From contig JBKJNH010000105.1 of NCBI GenBank assembly GCA_046596055.1, positions 1 to 27,775 on the forward strand: 27,775 nucleotides of DNA, given 5' to 3'. The DNA comes from JANPEF01 sp046596055. GTDB lineage: Bacteria; Eisenbacteria; RBG-16-71-46; DASYSL01. The notes below the pieces were generated by a model. It had not been told where the DNA came from. It ran no database searches and saw nothing but the letters and a program-made list of their open reading frames with translations. The position numbers were made by a program, and so were the translations under genes. Of this stretch, positions 16,901 through 24,559 are shown piece after piece. The stretch's first letter is position 1. Every line of letters begins with the position of its first letter.

Positions 16901-17707
16901 GTGGCGGCCGTACTCGAGCTCGGGCTCGCGCAGCGAGACCGCGGCGATCTCGCGCAGCGCGAGGCCGCGCTGGTTGACGGGCTGGGCGGCGATCTCCTCG
17001 AGCGAGGCGAAGCGGTTGACCACGCGCAGCGGCCAGGCCTCGTCGCCGCGCTCGAGGCGCCCGGCCGACAGGCTGCGGTTGGACGCCTCGAGCCGGGCGA
17101 CCACTTCCTCGGGGGCCAGGCCATGGCGCTCGAGCGCGTCGAGCGAGAACTCGATCAGCACCTGCGGCGGCTCGACCCCGTAGAGCTCGACCTTGGCGAC
17201 GCCCGGCACGCGCCGCAGCGGATCGGCGAGATGGCGGTTGAGCAACTCGTACGAGCGCGACAGGTCGCGGTCCGCAGAAACGCGGCACTCGAGCACGGGG
17301 ATGTCCGTCGAGCGGAAGCCGTTCACCTGGATCAGGTCGATGTCGGGCGGGAGCAGGTCGCGAATGCGGTCGAGCTTCTCGCGGGCGTCGACCCGGAGCG
17401 GTCCGATGTCCTCGCCCCAGTCGAACTGCACGTTGATCTCGGCGCCGGACGAGGTCGAGTACGACTGGATGCGGCGCACCCGCCTCATCGTCGCGAGCGC
17501 CTCCTCGGCCGGCCGCGCAATCTCCTCCTCCACCTGCGCCGGAAGCGCGTTCGGGTACGGGATCGAGATCTGCAGCGACGGGAAATCGACCTCGGGGAGG
17601 AAGGCCAGCCGCAGCCTGGGCGCGGTCAGCACGCCCACGACGACCACGCAGACGAGGACGACCGAGGCGGTGATCGGGTAGCGCAGGCTCCAGCGCGGCA
17701 GGTTCAT
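13925..17707 (-). CDS. RND efflux permease with extra C-terminal beta-repeat domain
   Basis: A 1260-residue protein. Residues 1 to about 1005 are a complete RND inner-membrane permease: TM1 (about 11-30), porter domain 1, the helix block from about 335 with AVGMLVDNAVVVLESI (proton-relay region, D397), large loop 2, and the second helix block ending LYTLLEDGW (1000-1008). Standard proteins end near here. This one continues with a Pro/Ala linker, a hydrophobic helix (1030-1046) ending in AGA like a signal peptide, and about 206 residues with five similar strands: SFGEVEV, GVGSLAV, GIGEVDL, AIGESRL, GIGEVAV. This tail resembles DUF4097-type beta proteins. The ATG overlaps the stop of the upstream permease by four bases (ATGA), so it is the third gene of the operon. 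No good internal start for the tail was found. Confidence 0.92.
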   Translation of the reverse strand: MNLPRWSLRYPITASVVLVCVVVVGVLTAPRLRLAFLPEVDFPSLQISIPYPNALPAQVEEEIARPAEEALATMRRVRRIQSYSTSSGAEINVQFDWGEDIGPLRVDAREKLDRIRDLLPPDIDLIQVNGFRSTDIPVLECRVSADRDLSRSYELLNRHLADPLRRVPGVAKVELYGVEPPQVLIEFSLDALERHGLAPEEVVARLEASNRSLSAGRLERGDEAWPLRVVNRFASLEEIAAQPVNQRGLALREIAAVSLREPELEYGRHLDRTRAIGLNVIKESGANTVEVARRSRETLAAIGADPELRGIQVLTFTDQGDEITNSLRGLLESGLMGGVLAVLVLFLFLRNVMTTLVVATAIPFSLLAAAALMFFTGRTLNILSMMGLMLAVGMLVDNAVVVLESIHRRRQDGASSLRAALAGSREVLPAVICSTLTSVIVFLPLVLGGRTEITTWLGEVGRTIIYTLGCSLFLSLTAIPLALGRFVRLGAAPKTARWLLALTALYERALRWTLQHRPLAAGAAVLFFIASIAAFIPVNKSSFTGSKVEAVRIEYEFADNLNYREVERYVSHIEGWIESKMDSLHVKSTYSFFTHNYAFTRAYLAAGYADDAGSEKVRKLLRRGIPELPGVKLKIAGNEEDDSDGSRIAVNIFGDPGPRLDEIALEVKRRVGLIPGTEGVEVGGEKGSKEIMVLVDRDRASRYGLSAADVASSVALFFRGRPLSRFRGPEGEVQIQARLAEADRTSLDRLRSMPIVVENAIVGGPEVDGRNTVPLGAVASFRTVETPQGIERQQRRSVATVTADVDSKKRGDIRKAISEDLKSLTLPTGYSWSYGSSFSEENETQMEMLLNLVLALALVYIVMAALFESFLHPFAIMFALPFGFGGVAWTCLLTGTPFNLMAQIGFLILVGIVVNNGIVLLHHVHQMREEGVPRMEALLRGGRDRLRPILMTTATTVLGLLPLAMGNTYVGGILYYPLARTVIGGLVVSTALTLVLVPCLYTLLEDGWNALARAWRGSPRTARNAAPAAGTTLLLLALVATAPAFGPGIATAGAIDTIGTIGAPADESLQRRIARSIALSGARRVELKVSFGEVEVIGEERADVGVEIVLSDGVDDEQRFHRWADRFDVKSRRAGDRLVLEVKGPRLFLRSQPEVHVIVRVPRAQDLTVDMGVGSLAVGGVTRDVDLKLGIGEVDLRLAAADVRRVDVGLAIGESRLETAGRRTIDAATVFGGGWNWREGRGTSSARVRLGIGEVAVFVD

Positions 17708-20700
17708 GGCGTCGTCGCGAGCTTCTCGCCGCGATCGACCACGGCGTAGACGACGGGGATGACGACGAGGGTGAGGACCGTCGAGACCACGAGCCCGCCG
17801 ATCAGGGTGATGGCCAGCGGGGCGCGGACCTCGGCCCCCTCGCCGATGCCGATGGCGAGCGGGAGGAGCCCGAGCACCGACGAGAGCGTGGTCATCAGGA
17901 TGGGCCGCATGCGCACGCTGCCCGCCTCGACCAGGGCCTCGAGCCGCGGCATGCCCTCGCGGCGCAACTGATTCACGCAGTCGACCAGCACGATGGCGTT
18001 GTTCACCACGATGCCGGCGAGGATCACCAGCCCGATCAGCACCATGATGCTGATCGACGTGCCGGTGCTCACCAGCGCCAGGATCACGCCGACGACCGCG
18101 AGTGGAATCGAGAACATGATCACGAACGGGTGCTTGAGTGACTCGAACTGGCTGGCCATCACCAGGTAGACCAGGAACACGGCGAGGATCAACGCGAACT
18201 GCAGCGAGCCCATCGACTCGGCCATCTCCTGGCGCTGGCCCGCGAGCGTCGCGCGGGCGCCGGGCGGCAGCTTCATGGCGGAGAGCCGCGTCTCGATGTC
18301 GCGCGAGACCGAACCCAGGTCACGATTCTGCAGGTTCGCAGACACGACGGCCGCGCGCTGCTGGCCGATGCGGCGGATCTCGCTGGGGCCGCGCTCGACC
18401 TTGACGTCGGCGACGGATCCCAGGCGCACGGTCGAGCCGTCGTTGCGGCCCACCTCGAGATCGGCCAGTTGCACGACGCGCGAGCGCTCGGCTTCGGTGG
18501 CGCGCACGCGGATGTCGAGTTTGCGGTCGAGGTCGCTGAACTGCGTCGCCGCCTCGCCCTGCACGGCGTTGCGCACGAGGCGGGAGGCCGACGCCGGATC
18601 GAGGTTCATTGCGGCAAGCCGGTCGCGGTCGAACTCGATCTGCACCTCCGGGTCGCCGGGACGGAGCGAGCCCTCGACGTCGACCAGCCCGCGGACGTCG
18701 CCGATGGCGAGCGCGACCTGCTCGGTGAGCGTGCGCAGCGTGTCGAGATCGTAGGCGAAGACCTCGACCTCGACCGGGCTCTTGAACTTGAGCAACGCCG
18801 GGCGCTCGACCGAGTAGGCGACGCCGGGCATCTGCTCGAGCGACGTGCGAAGCTGCTGCGAGATCGCCGCCTCGGCGCGCGAGTCGGTGGGGTTCTCGAG
18901 CACGACCGTGAGCTGGCCGCGGTTGGCCTCGAGCGCGGAGCCCGAGAACGCGGTCAGGTCGCGCTGTCCGGCGCTGGTGTACGCGAACTTCACGCGCGGA
19001 TCGGCCTCCGCCGTCTTCGCGAGGGCGCCGAGGACGCCGTCGGTGACGTGCAGGGCCGAGCCCTCGGGCAAGCGCACGTCGAGGGTGAACTCGCCCTGCG
19101 GCGGCGACGGGAAGAGGTCGACCGGCAGCAGGATCGCGGCGCCGATCGAGGCGGCAAAGATGACGCCCGACCAGCCCAGAACGGATGCGGGGTGGCGCAG
19201 CGCCCACCGCGCGACGGCCGGGTAGTGGTCGGTCAGCGCGGCGATGGAGCGATCGAACGGCACGAGGAGCCGGTCGATCCACGGCATGAGGAAGCGGCCG
19301 AGCGCCATGGCGCCGCGCGTCAGGAGCCGCGGCAGGAAGACGGCGGCGCGTGCGAGGTGACCGCCCCAGCGCCGGCTGCGTGGCGAGCCGCCCGGGACCT
19401 CGGGGGCGACCGGCTCCGCGACGTGGGCGCCGACAACGGTCAGCATCGGCACGATGGTGAGCGCCACGACGAGCGCGGCGATGTTCGACAGCGAGATGGT
19501 GAGCGCCTGGTCGCGGATCAACTGTCCGGCGAGTCCCTCGACGAACACGAGCGGAAGGAACACGGCCACCGTGGTCAGCGTCGACGCCGTGACGGCCATG
19601 GCCACCGATCCCGCGCCCTTCGACGCGGCCTCGAACGGCGAGTCGCCGGCTTCGCGTCGGCGGAAGATCGTCTCCAGCACGACGATGGAGTTGTCGATCA
19701 GCGTGCCGATGCCCAGCGCCAGGCCGCCGAGCGACATGAGGTTCAGGGACAGATTGAAGCGGTACATGATGATGAAGGTGACCAGCACGGAGATCGGGAT
19801 CGAGAGTGCGATGGTAATCGTCGAGCGCACGTCGCGCAGGAAGGCGAAGAGCACGAACACGGCGAGCAGCCCGCCCACCAGGGCGGCGCTGGTGACGTCG
19901 TCGATGGCGCCCTGGATGAAGCGCGACTGGTCGGCGACCGTCGTGAGCTTCATGTCCGGCGGAAGTTCGAGGTTCGCGAGCTTGCGCTTCACCGCCTTCG
20001 CGACGGCGACGGTGTTCGCGTCCCCCTCCTTGTAGATCGCGATCTCGACCGCCTCCGTCGCGCCCACGCGGGCGATCACGTCGCGGTCCTTCGGACCGCG
20101 GAAGACGCGCCCCACATCTGACACGCGGATCACGCCGTCCGGACGCGAGGCCAGGATCACGCCGCCGATCTCCTCGGGGGAGAGGAACTGATTGGTCGCC
20201 CGCACCAGGTACTCGGCCTGGCCCTCGGTGAGCGAGCCGCCGGCGACGTTCACATTCTCCTCGGACAGCCGGCGCGTGACGTCGGTCAGGGTCAGGCCGA
20301 CGGCCGAGAGGCGACCGGCGTCGATCTCGACCTGGATCTCCTCCTCCTCGCCGCCGGCGACGCGCACCGCGGCCACGCCGGGCACGCCTTCGAGGTCGCT
20401 CTTCACGGTGCGATCGGCAATGCGGCGTAGCCGCTGCAGGTTTTCGCTGCCCGACAGGCGGACCCGGAGGATGGGATCGAGCGATGGATCGAAGCGCAAG
20501 ATGGCCGACCGCCTGGCCTCGCGCGGCAGCGTGACCAGGTCGAGCTTTTCGCGCACGGACAGCGCCGCGAGGTCCATGCGCGTGTTCGACGCGAACTCGA
20601 GCGTCACCTCCGACTGGCCGGGACGCGACACCGAGTGCATGCGCACCAGACCGGGGACGACGCCGACGCCCTCCTCGACCGGGCGCGTGACGAACTGTTC

Positions 20701-20877
20701 GACGTCGCCGGGGGCGGCGTCGGGCAGGTCCGTGCGGACGGTGAGCGAGGGATACGAGATGTTGGGCAGGAGCTCGACGCCGAGGCGCGTCAGCGCGACG
20801 AGGCCGAACATCACCGCAGCGACGGTCGCCATCGAGACCGTCACGGGCCGCTTGAGGGATCCGTCGATCAGGCGCAT
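17704..20877 (-). CDS. RND efflux permease (AcrB/MdtB-like)
   Basis: A 1057-residue proton-driven RND permease of usual length. It opens with TM1 preceded by the typical SLKRPVTVSM, followed by the LGVELLPNISYPSLTV porter-domain entry (31-48). The first helix block carries LALGIGTLIDNSIVVLETI with D395 in the proton-relay helix, then TASTLTTVAVFLPLVF. Porter domain 2 starts near LLPVDLFPSPPQGEF. The second block includes MASQFESLKHPFVIMFSIP and GIVVNNAIVLVDCVNQLR. The likely substrates are drugs, detergents or other hydrophobic molecules; a metal-specific role is not indicated. ATG 20877 has GGAGGA upstream and lies 16 bp after the adaptor gene. The next permease overlaps its end, so the two may form a mixed trimer as MdtB and MdtC do. 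Confidence 0.93.
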   Translation of the reverse strand: MRLIDGSLKRPVTVSMATVAAVMFGLVALTRLGVELLPNISYPSLTVRTDLPDAAPGDVEQFVTRPVEEGVGVVPGLVRMHSVSRPGQSEVTLEFASNTRMDLAALSVREKLDLVTLPREARRSAILRFDPSLDPILRVRLSGSENLQRLRRIADRTVKSDLEGVPGVAAVRVAGGEEEEIQVEIDAGRLSAVGLTLTDVTRRLSEENVNVAGGSLTEGQAEYLVRATNQFLSPEEIGGVILASRPDGVIRVSDVGRVFRGPKDRDVIARVGATEAVEIAIYKEGDANTVAVAKAVKRKLANLELPPDMKLTTVADQSRFIQGAIDDVTSAALVGGLLAVFVLFAFLRDVRSTITIALSIPISVLVTFIIMYRFNLSLNLMSLGGLALGIGTLIDNSIVVLETIFRRREAGDSPFEAASKGAGSVAMAVTASTLTTVAVFLPLVFVEGLAGQLIRDQALTISLSNIAALVVALTIVPMLTVVGAHVAEPVAPEVPGGSPRSRRWGGHLARAAVFLPRLLTRGAMALGRFLMPWIDRLLVPFDRSIAALTDHYPAVARWALRHPASVLGWSGVIFAASIGAAILLPVDLFPSPPQGEFTLDVRLPEGSALHVTDGVLGALAKTAEADPRVKFAYTSAGQRDLTAFSGSALEANRGQLTVVLENPTDSRAEAAISQQLRTSLEQMPGVAYSVERPALLKFKSPVEVEVFAYDLDTLRTLTEQVALAIGDVRGLVDVEGSLRPGDPEVQIEFDRDRLAAMNLDPASASRLVRNAVQGEAATQFSDLDRKLDIRVRATEAERSRVVQLADLEVGRNDGSTVRLGSVADVKVERGPSEIRRIGQQRAAVVSANLQNRDLGSVSRDIETRLSAMKLPPGARATLAGQRQEMAESMGSLQFALILAVFLVYLVMASQFESLKHPFVIMFSIPLAVVGVILALVSTGTSISIMVLIGLVILAGIVVNNAIVLVDCVNQLRREGMPRLEALVEAGSVRMRPILMTTLSSVLGLLPLAIGIGEGAEVRAPLAITLIGGLVVSTVLTLVVIPVVYAVVDRGEKLATTP

Positions 20878-20893
20878 GGGTCCTCCGCCGCGC

Positions 20894-21982
20894 CTAGAAC
20901 GCGACCGGCTTGATGCGGGCGCCCTGCTTGAGCCCGCCCTGGCCGACCGTCACCACCTTCGTGCCGACCGAGAGGCCGTCGAGGATCTGCGCGGTGTCGC
21001 CGGCGATCGCGCCGACCTGCACCGCGACGCGGTTCACGGAATCCCCCTGCGCGACGAAGACGTACGAGTCGCCGTCCTCGGTAACTACGGCCTTGCGCGG
21101 GAGCACGACGACGTCGGTGTACGAGGCGGACTCGAGACGCACGCGCGCGAAGCTGCCGGGGCGCAGGAGCGCCGCCGGATCGCTGACCTCGAGCGTGACC
21201 TTGAAGGTGCCGTTGCTGCGGTCGACGGTCGGATTGACGATCGTGACCTTCGCGGGGAACGCCACTCCGGGCTGCGCGTCGAGTTCGAGCATGGCGCCCT
21301 GTCCCACGCGCACGCGGTTCTGCTCGCGCTCGGGGAAGTACACGCGGGCGAGCAGCGGCGAGAAGTCGTCGACGCGGAAGCACTCCTTGCCCGGGGTCAC
21401 CGTCTCGCCGAGCTGGATCATGCGCGCCGTCACCTTGCCGGCGAACGGGGCGACGATGCGCGTCTGGGTCAGGTCGTACTCGGCCTGCGCGACGTTCTCC
21501 TTCGCGGTGCGGAGCTTGAAGACGAGGTCGTCGAGCGTCGCCTGCGCCTGCACGCCGCGCTCCTGCAGCGCCTTGCCGCGCGTGGCATCGTTCTGCGCCT
21601 GCTCCAGCGCGACGCGCGCGCGTTCGAGTGCGATGCGGGCCTCGGTGTCCTCGAGGCGCGCGAGGGTCTGGCCCTTTGCGACGCTCTGGCCCTCCTCGGC
21701 CAGCAGTACGACGACCTGACCCTGGCGGCGGGCGACGAGCGTCGCGGTGTTCTCGGGCTCGAGCACGGTGGTCGTCTCGAGGAACGTGGAGATCGATCCC
21801 TTGCCCACCGTCGACAACTCGACCGGAGCCGCGGCGACCGCATCCTTCTTGTCCTTCTTCTTGTCGCCGTTGGCCTGGCCGTTGCGGGCGACGAGGAGCC
21901 CCGCGGCTGTGGCGGCGAGCACCACGATGCCGACGACGGGCCACACCCAGCGGCGGCGGCGGGGAGCGCGAGCGAGATCCAT
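20894..21982 (-). CDS. RND efflux periplasmic adaptor (membrane fusion protein)
   Basis: A 362-residue membrane fusion protein linking the RND permeases to an outer-membrane channel. One N-terminal membrane helix (about 12-32) is followed by a Lys/Asp-rich stretch (39-47). The lipoyl domain is split into GQVVVLLAEEGQSVAKGQTLARLED (88-112) and TRIVAPFAGKVTARMIQLGETVTPG (174-198), enclosing a short alpha-hairpin (113-170). A beta-barrel (VYFPEREQNRVRVGQGAMLEL) and membrane-proximal domain (YVFVAQGDSVNRVAVQVGAIAG) complete it. The ATG at 21980-21982 has GGAGG six bases upstream; the frame is open 15 codons further, with no matching site. It is the first gene of the efflux operon. No TolC-like gene is in the window. 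Confidence 0.92.
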   Translation of the reverse strand: MDLARAPRRRRWVWPVVGIVVLAATAAGLLVARNGQANGDKKKDKKDAVAAAPVELSTVGKGSISTFLETTTVLEPENTATLVARRQGQVVVLLAEEGQSVAKGQTLARLEDTEARIALERARVALEQAQNDATRGKALQERGVQAQATLDDLVFKLRTAKENVAQAEYDLTQTRIVAPFAGKVTARMIQLGETVTPGKECFRVDDFSPLLARVYFPEREQNRVRVGQGAMLELDAQPGVAFPAKVTIVNPTVDRSNGTFKVTLEVSDPAALLRPGSFARVRLESASYTDVVVLPRKAVVTEDGDSYVFVAQGDSVNRVAVQVGAIAGDTAQILDGLSVGTKVVTVGQGGLKQGARIKPVAF

Positions 21983-22079
21983 GGGGCACCTCCGAGAAAC
22001 GCGGACTACGAAACGGGGACCGGGCACAGCCTTCTACGGTGATCGAGTGCAGGGGGTTGCCATCAATTTGACGAGCGCA

Positions 22080-22726
22080 CGGGATGGTAGGCTTGCCGAC
22101 GCCGTGGGCAAGAGGATCGTCTCCGTCGAGCGCATGGGCAAGCGAATCGTCTTCTCGTTCGAGGGGGACCTGCATTTCGTGCTTCACCGGATGATCGCGG
22201 GGCGGCTGCGCTGGGCCGAGGCGGGCGCGGTTCCGGTCAAAACGGGGAAGATGGATTCGGCGACGTTCGCGTTTTCCGCAGGAACGCTGTCGCTGACCGA
22301 GGCGGGTACACAGAAGCGCGCGTCACTCCATGTGCGGGCTGATCGGGCTGCGCTCGAAGCGCTGCATGCCGGCGGCATCGATCCGCTCACGGCGTCGGCG
22401 GCGGAGTTCAAGGCGGCGCTCACGGCCAGGAACCACACGCTCAAGCGCGCCCTGACCGACCCGCGCTATCTTTCCGGGATCGGCAATGCGTACTCCGACG
22501 AGATCCTGCACCGTGCCCGGTGTGCGATTCGCTGGTGCAGCGCATTGTCGACGCGAGCAACGAAACGAACGACTGCGCGACCTGCCAGACGGTCGAACGA
22601 TTGCTGGCCGATCGCGGGTTCTCGCGACTGCTGCGAGGCGACTGGCCACGCACGCTCGAGGAACTGGAGGAGCTGAAGCGCGAAGCGCAGGATTCTATCC
22701 CGCGGCGTCAGCCGCGGCAGCCGTGA
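22080..22726 (+). pseudogene. decayed Fpg/Nei-family DNA glycosylase
   Basis: Remains of a base-excision-repair glycosylase. From 22080 one frame reads VGKRIVSVERMGKRIVF, HFVLHRMIAGRLRW, LTEAGTQKRASLH, HTLKRALTD and the helix-two-turn-helix GIGNAYSDEILHRA (to about 22517). A second frame from about 22514 gives the zinc finger CPVC...CATC and ends LLRGDWPRTLEELEELK, stopping at 22724-22726. Intact relatives have some 60 residues between EILHRA and the zinc finger; here they are missing and the frame changes. The start is also absent: no MPELPDVE-type N-terminus with the catalytic proline is found in any frame before 22080, where the divergent adaptor gene begins at 21982. Loss of the catalytic end plus an internal deletion means no active enzyme. 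Confidence 0.85.
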
Positions 22727-22744
22727 CGGCCAGCGGGTCCACTG

Positions 22745-23206
22745 TCACGGCCCGCGGAACACGATCGGGATGCGGCGCTCGTCGTCCAAGCGGGTCTCGC
22801 CCGACGGATTGTCCTTCACGAGCACCAGCGTTCCGGCCGAGCCTGCGGCGGGAGAGACGAACGTCACCGTCGAGGTGAACGGTACGAACTCCCTCGTCAT
22901 CCAGTCGCTGCCCGCCGTCGCGTAGGTGACCACGAGCTCGCGCCCCTCGGCGTCGAGCACGCGCACCGGGAAGGACGCCTCGAAGAACCACATTCCCCGC
23001 GCTTCCCCGCTGACGAGGAGCGGGCTCGTCACGGTGTCTCCGGGCGCCGGTGTGGCAACGCGGACGAGGCTGTCGCGCGGAGTGGCCGCGGGCGTCGGGC
23101 TCGCGGGCGCCGGAGGGCTCGGGGTCGCCGGAGGGCGCGGGGAACTATCGCCGCCGCACCCGATCATCGCGAGGGCGAGCCCGAACGCAATCAGTCGCAC
23201 GATCAC
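22745..23206 (-). CDS. lipoprotein with Gmad2 immunoglobulin-like domain
   Basis: A 153-residue predicted lipoprotein. The hydrophobic start IAFGLALAMIGC ends at Cys17 in a lipobox-like site, followed by a Pro/Ala/Ser-rich tether (about 20-45). The rest matches the Gmad2 domain, first noted in spore-germination proteins but widespread: PAPGDTVTSPLLVSGEARGMWFFEASFPV, then DWMTREFVPF and a final VLVKDNPSGE. It is likely anchored in a membrane and acts through protein contacts; no enzyme motif is present. The GTG at 23204-23206 overlaps the acetyltransferase stop (GTGA); a second GTG six bases downstream is equally possible. Coupled to the acetyltransferase gene, but a shared function is not obvious. 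Confidence 0.82.
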   Translation of the reverse strand: MIVRLIAFGLALAMIGCGGDSSPRPPATPSPPAPASPTPAATPRDSLVRVATPAPGDTVTSPLLVSGEARGMWFFEASFPVRVLDAEGRELVVTYATAGSDWMTREFVPFTSTVTFVSPAAGSAGTLVLVKDNPSGETRLDDERRIPIVFRGP

Positions 23207-23685
23207 GAGCCGCTCCGAGCCCGATCGAGGGCGTAGGTCGCGGTGCGCTCTCCGTCCTCGTGCGTCACGATTCCATCCAGGCGCATGCCGGTCGCCTCGA
23301 GCACGCGGACCGATGGCGTGTTCTCCGGATCGACGGTGGCGATGATGCGCTCGAGGCCGAGCGTGTCGAAGCCGTGCGCGAGCAGGGCGCGAACGACCTC
23401 GTTGGCGAGCCGCCGCCCCCGGGCGTCGCGGCGGAACGCGTACTTGATCTCCGGCGTGGGCTGGCCGCCGGGATGCACGACGCCGCAGAAGACGATCGCA
23501 GCATGGTCTTCCTCGTTTCCGACAATCGTGAACATGCCATCGAGCTTGTCGCCCTCGGCCGGCGCGGGCGTCGGATCGACGGCGGCACGGCCTCCCCACA
23601 GCCCCTGGTCCTTCGATCCATTCCTGTCGTCGAGGTAGACGCGAACCGAACCCAGGTCAATGTGATCACCGCGTCTGGAACTCAT
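23203..23685 (-). CDS. GNAT-family N-acetyltransferase
   Basis: A 160-residue protein whose C-terminal two thirds matches GNAT enzymes of the ribosomal-protein/small-molecule type. EIKYAFRRDARGRRLANEVVRALLAHGF (79-106) holds the acetyl-CoA pyrophosphate loop in the form RRDARGRRLA; LGLERIIATVDPENTPSVRVLEATGMR (109-135) is the usual last strand-helix. The first 50 residues are odd: charged, Gly/Pro-rich and without the usual first strand and helices, so the acceptor side may be reduced or atypical. ATG at 23683-23685 has GGAG six bases upstream. The acceptor cannot be told. The downstream lipoprotein start overlaps its stop. Confidence 0.8.
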   Translation of the reverse strand: MSSRRGDHIDLGSVRVYLDDRNGSKDQGLWGGRAAVDPTPAPAEGDKLDGMFTIVGNEEDHAAIVFCGVVHPGGQPTPEIKYAFRRDARGRRLANEVVRALLAHGFDTLGLERIIATVDPENTPSVRVLEATGMRLDGIVTHEDGERTATYALDRARSGS

Positions 23686-23719
23686 GTCGGTCTCCGTTCA
23701 ACGGAAAAGGCCGGGGGGT

Positions 23720-23738
23720 CGGGAATGTCTCATTCCCG
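23720..23738 (-). terminator. hairpin between VIT-type gene and acetyltransferase gene
   Basis: Perfect 8-bp stem (23720-23727 with 23731-23738) with a three-base loop. On the minus strand it is followed by a C-rich stretch and then CCTTTTCC. It probably ends the transcript of the VIT-family gene, whose stop is 68 bp upstream. Confidence 0.55.
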
Positions 23739-23805
23739 GCCGGATGTGGCAACCGCTTCACGGCCTCGTACCCCGGCAGCCGGGTATCCCGCTGCTGCAG
23801 CGCCG

Positions 23806-24492
23806 CTAGATCACCGCGCCGAAGAGCTTGCCGACCAGGGCAGTGCAGCCCATCGCGACGGCGCCCCAGAAGGTGACGCGGCGTGCTCCGTGCAGCGGAG
23901 GCGCACCGCCCAGGCGCGCCGCGGCGCCGCCGAGCAGGAACAATACCACCAGCGTCACGCCGACGACGCCGGGAGTCACGAGGTTGTCGGGCAAGAACAT
24001 GGCGAGCAGCGCCGGCGGAAGCGCACCGATCGCGAAGGCCGACGCCGATGCGATCGCAGCCTGGATGGGCCGCGCGCGCGTCGCGTCCTGGATGCCTAGC
24101 TCGTCGCGCGCGTGGGCGCCGAGCGCATCGTGCGCGGTGAGCTGGTCGGCGACCTGCAGCGCGAGTTCGCGGGTGAGGCCGCGCCCGACGTAGATCTCGG
24201 CGAGCTCGATGCGCTCGGCCTCGGGCGCGGTGGCGAGTTCGCGGCGCTCGCGCTCGAGGTCGGCCCGCTCGGTGTCGGACTGCGAGCTCACCGAGACATA
24301 TTCGCCGGCGGCCATCGACAGCGCTCCGGCGACGAGCCCGGCCACCGCGGCGAGGACGACGGCCGCGCGGTCGGGTGCGGCCGAGGCGACACCGACGATC
24401 AGGCTGCCGGTGGAGATGAGGCCGTCATTGGCGCCCAGGACGGCGGCGCGCATCCAGCCGATCCTCGCGCTGCGGTGGGTTTCGCCGTGCAT
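23806..24492 (-). CDS. VIT1/CCC1-family iron/manganese transporter
   Basis: A 228-residue membrane protein of the vacuolar iron transporter family. In bacteria these move Fe2+ or Mn2+ out of the cytoplasm in exchange for protons. RAAVLGANDGLISTGSLIVGVA (15-36) is the signature first helix with the conserved Asp23. GALSMAAGEYVSVSSQSDTE (56-75) is the second helix with its conserved Met and Glu. A Glu-rich cytoplasmic helical domain follows (76-140, including EAERIELAEIYVGRGL), as in metal-binding members. Three more helices close the protein (145-168, 175-192, 206-226). ATG 24490-24492 has GGAGG nine bases upstream. A weak TACACT box at 24519-24524 may belong to its promoter. Confidence 0.9.
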   Translation of the reverse strand: MHGETHRSARIGWMRAAVLGANDGLISTGSLIVGVASAAPDRAAVVLAAVAGLVAGALSMAAGEYVSVSSQSDTERADLERERRELATAPEAERIELAEIYVGRGLTRELALQVADQLTAHDALGAHARDELGIQDATRARPIQAAIASASAFAIGALPPALLAMFLPDNLVTPGVVGVTLVVLFLLGGAAARLGGAPPLHGARRVTFWGAVAMGCTALVGKLFGAVI

Positions 24493-24559
24493 GTTCGGGA
24501 TCCTCCGTGTCCGCGTGCAGTGTACGCCGATCGAATCACGGAGGCAGACTCGACGTCGG

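Noticed and set aside
15923..17749. Long plus-strand frame opposite the RND permease
   Set aside because: Antisense shadow of the permease; product is Arg/Asp/Glu-rich without motifs.
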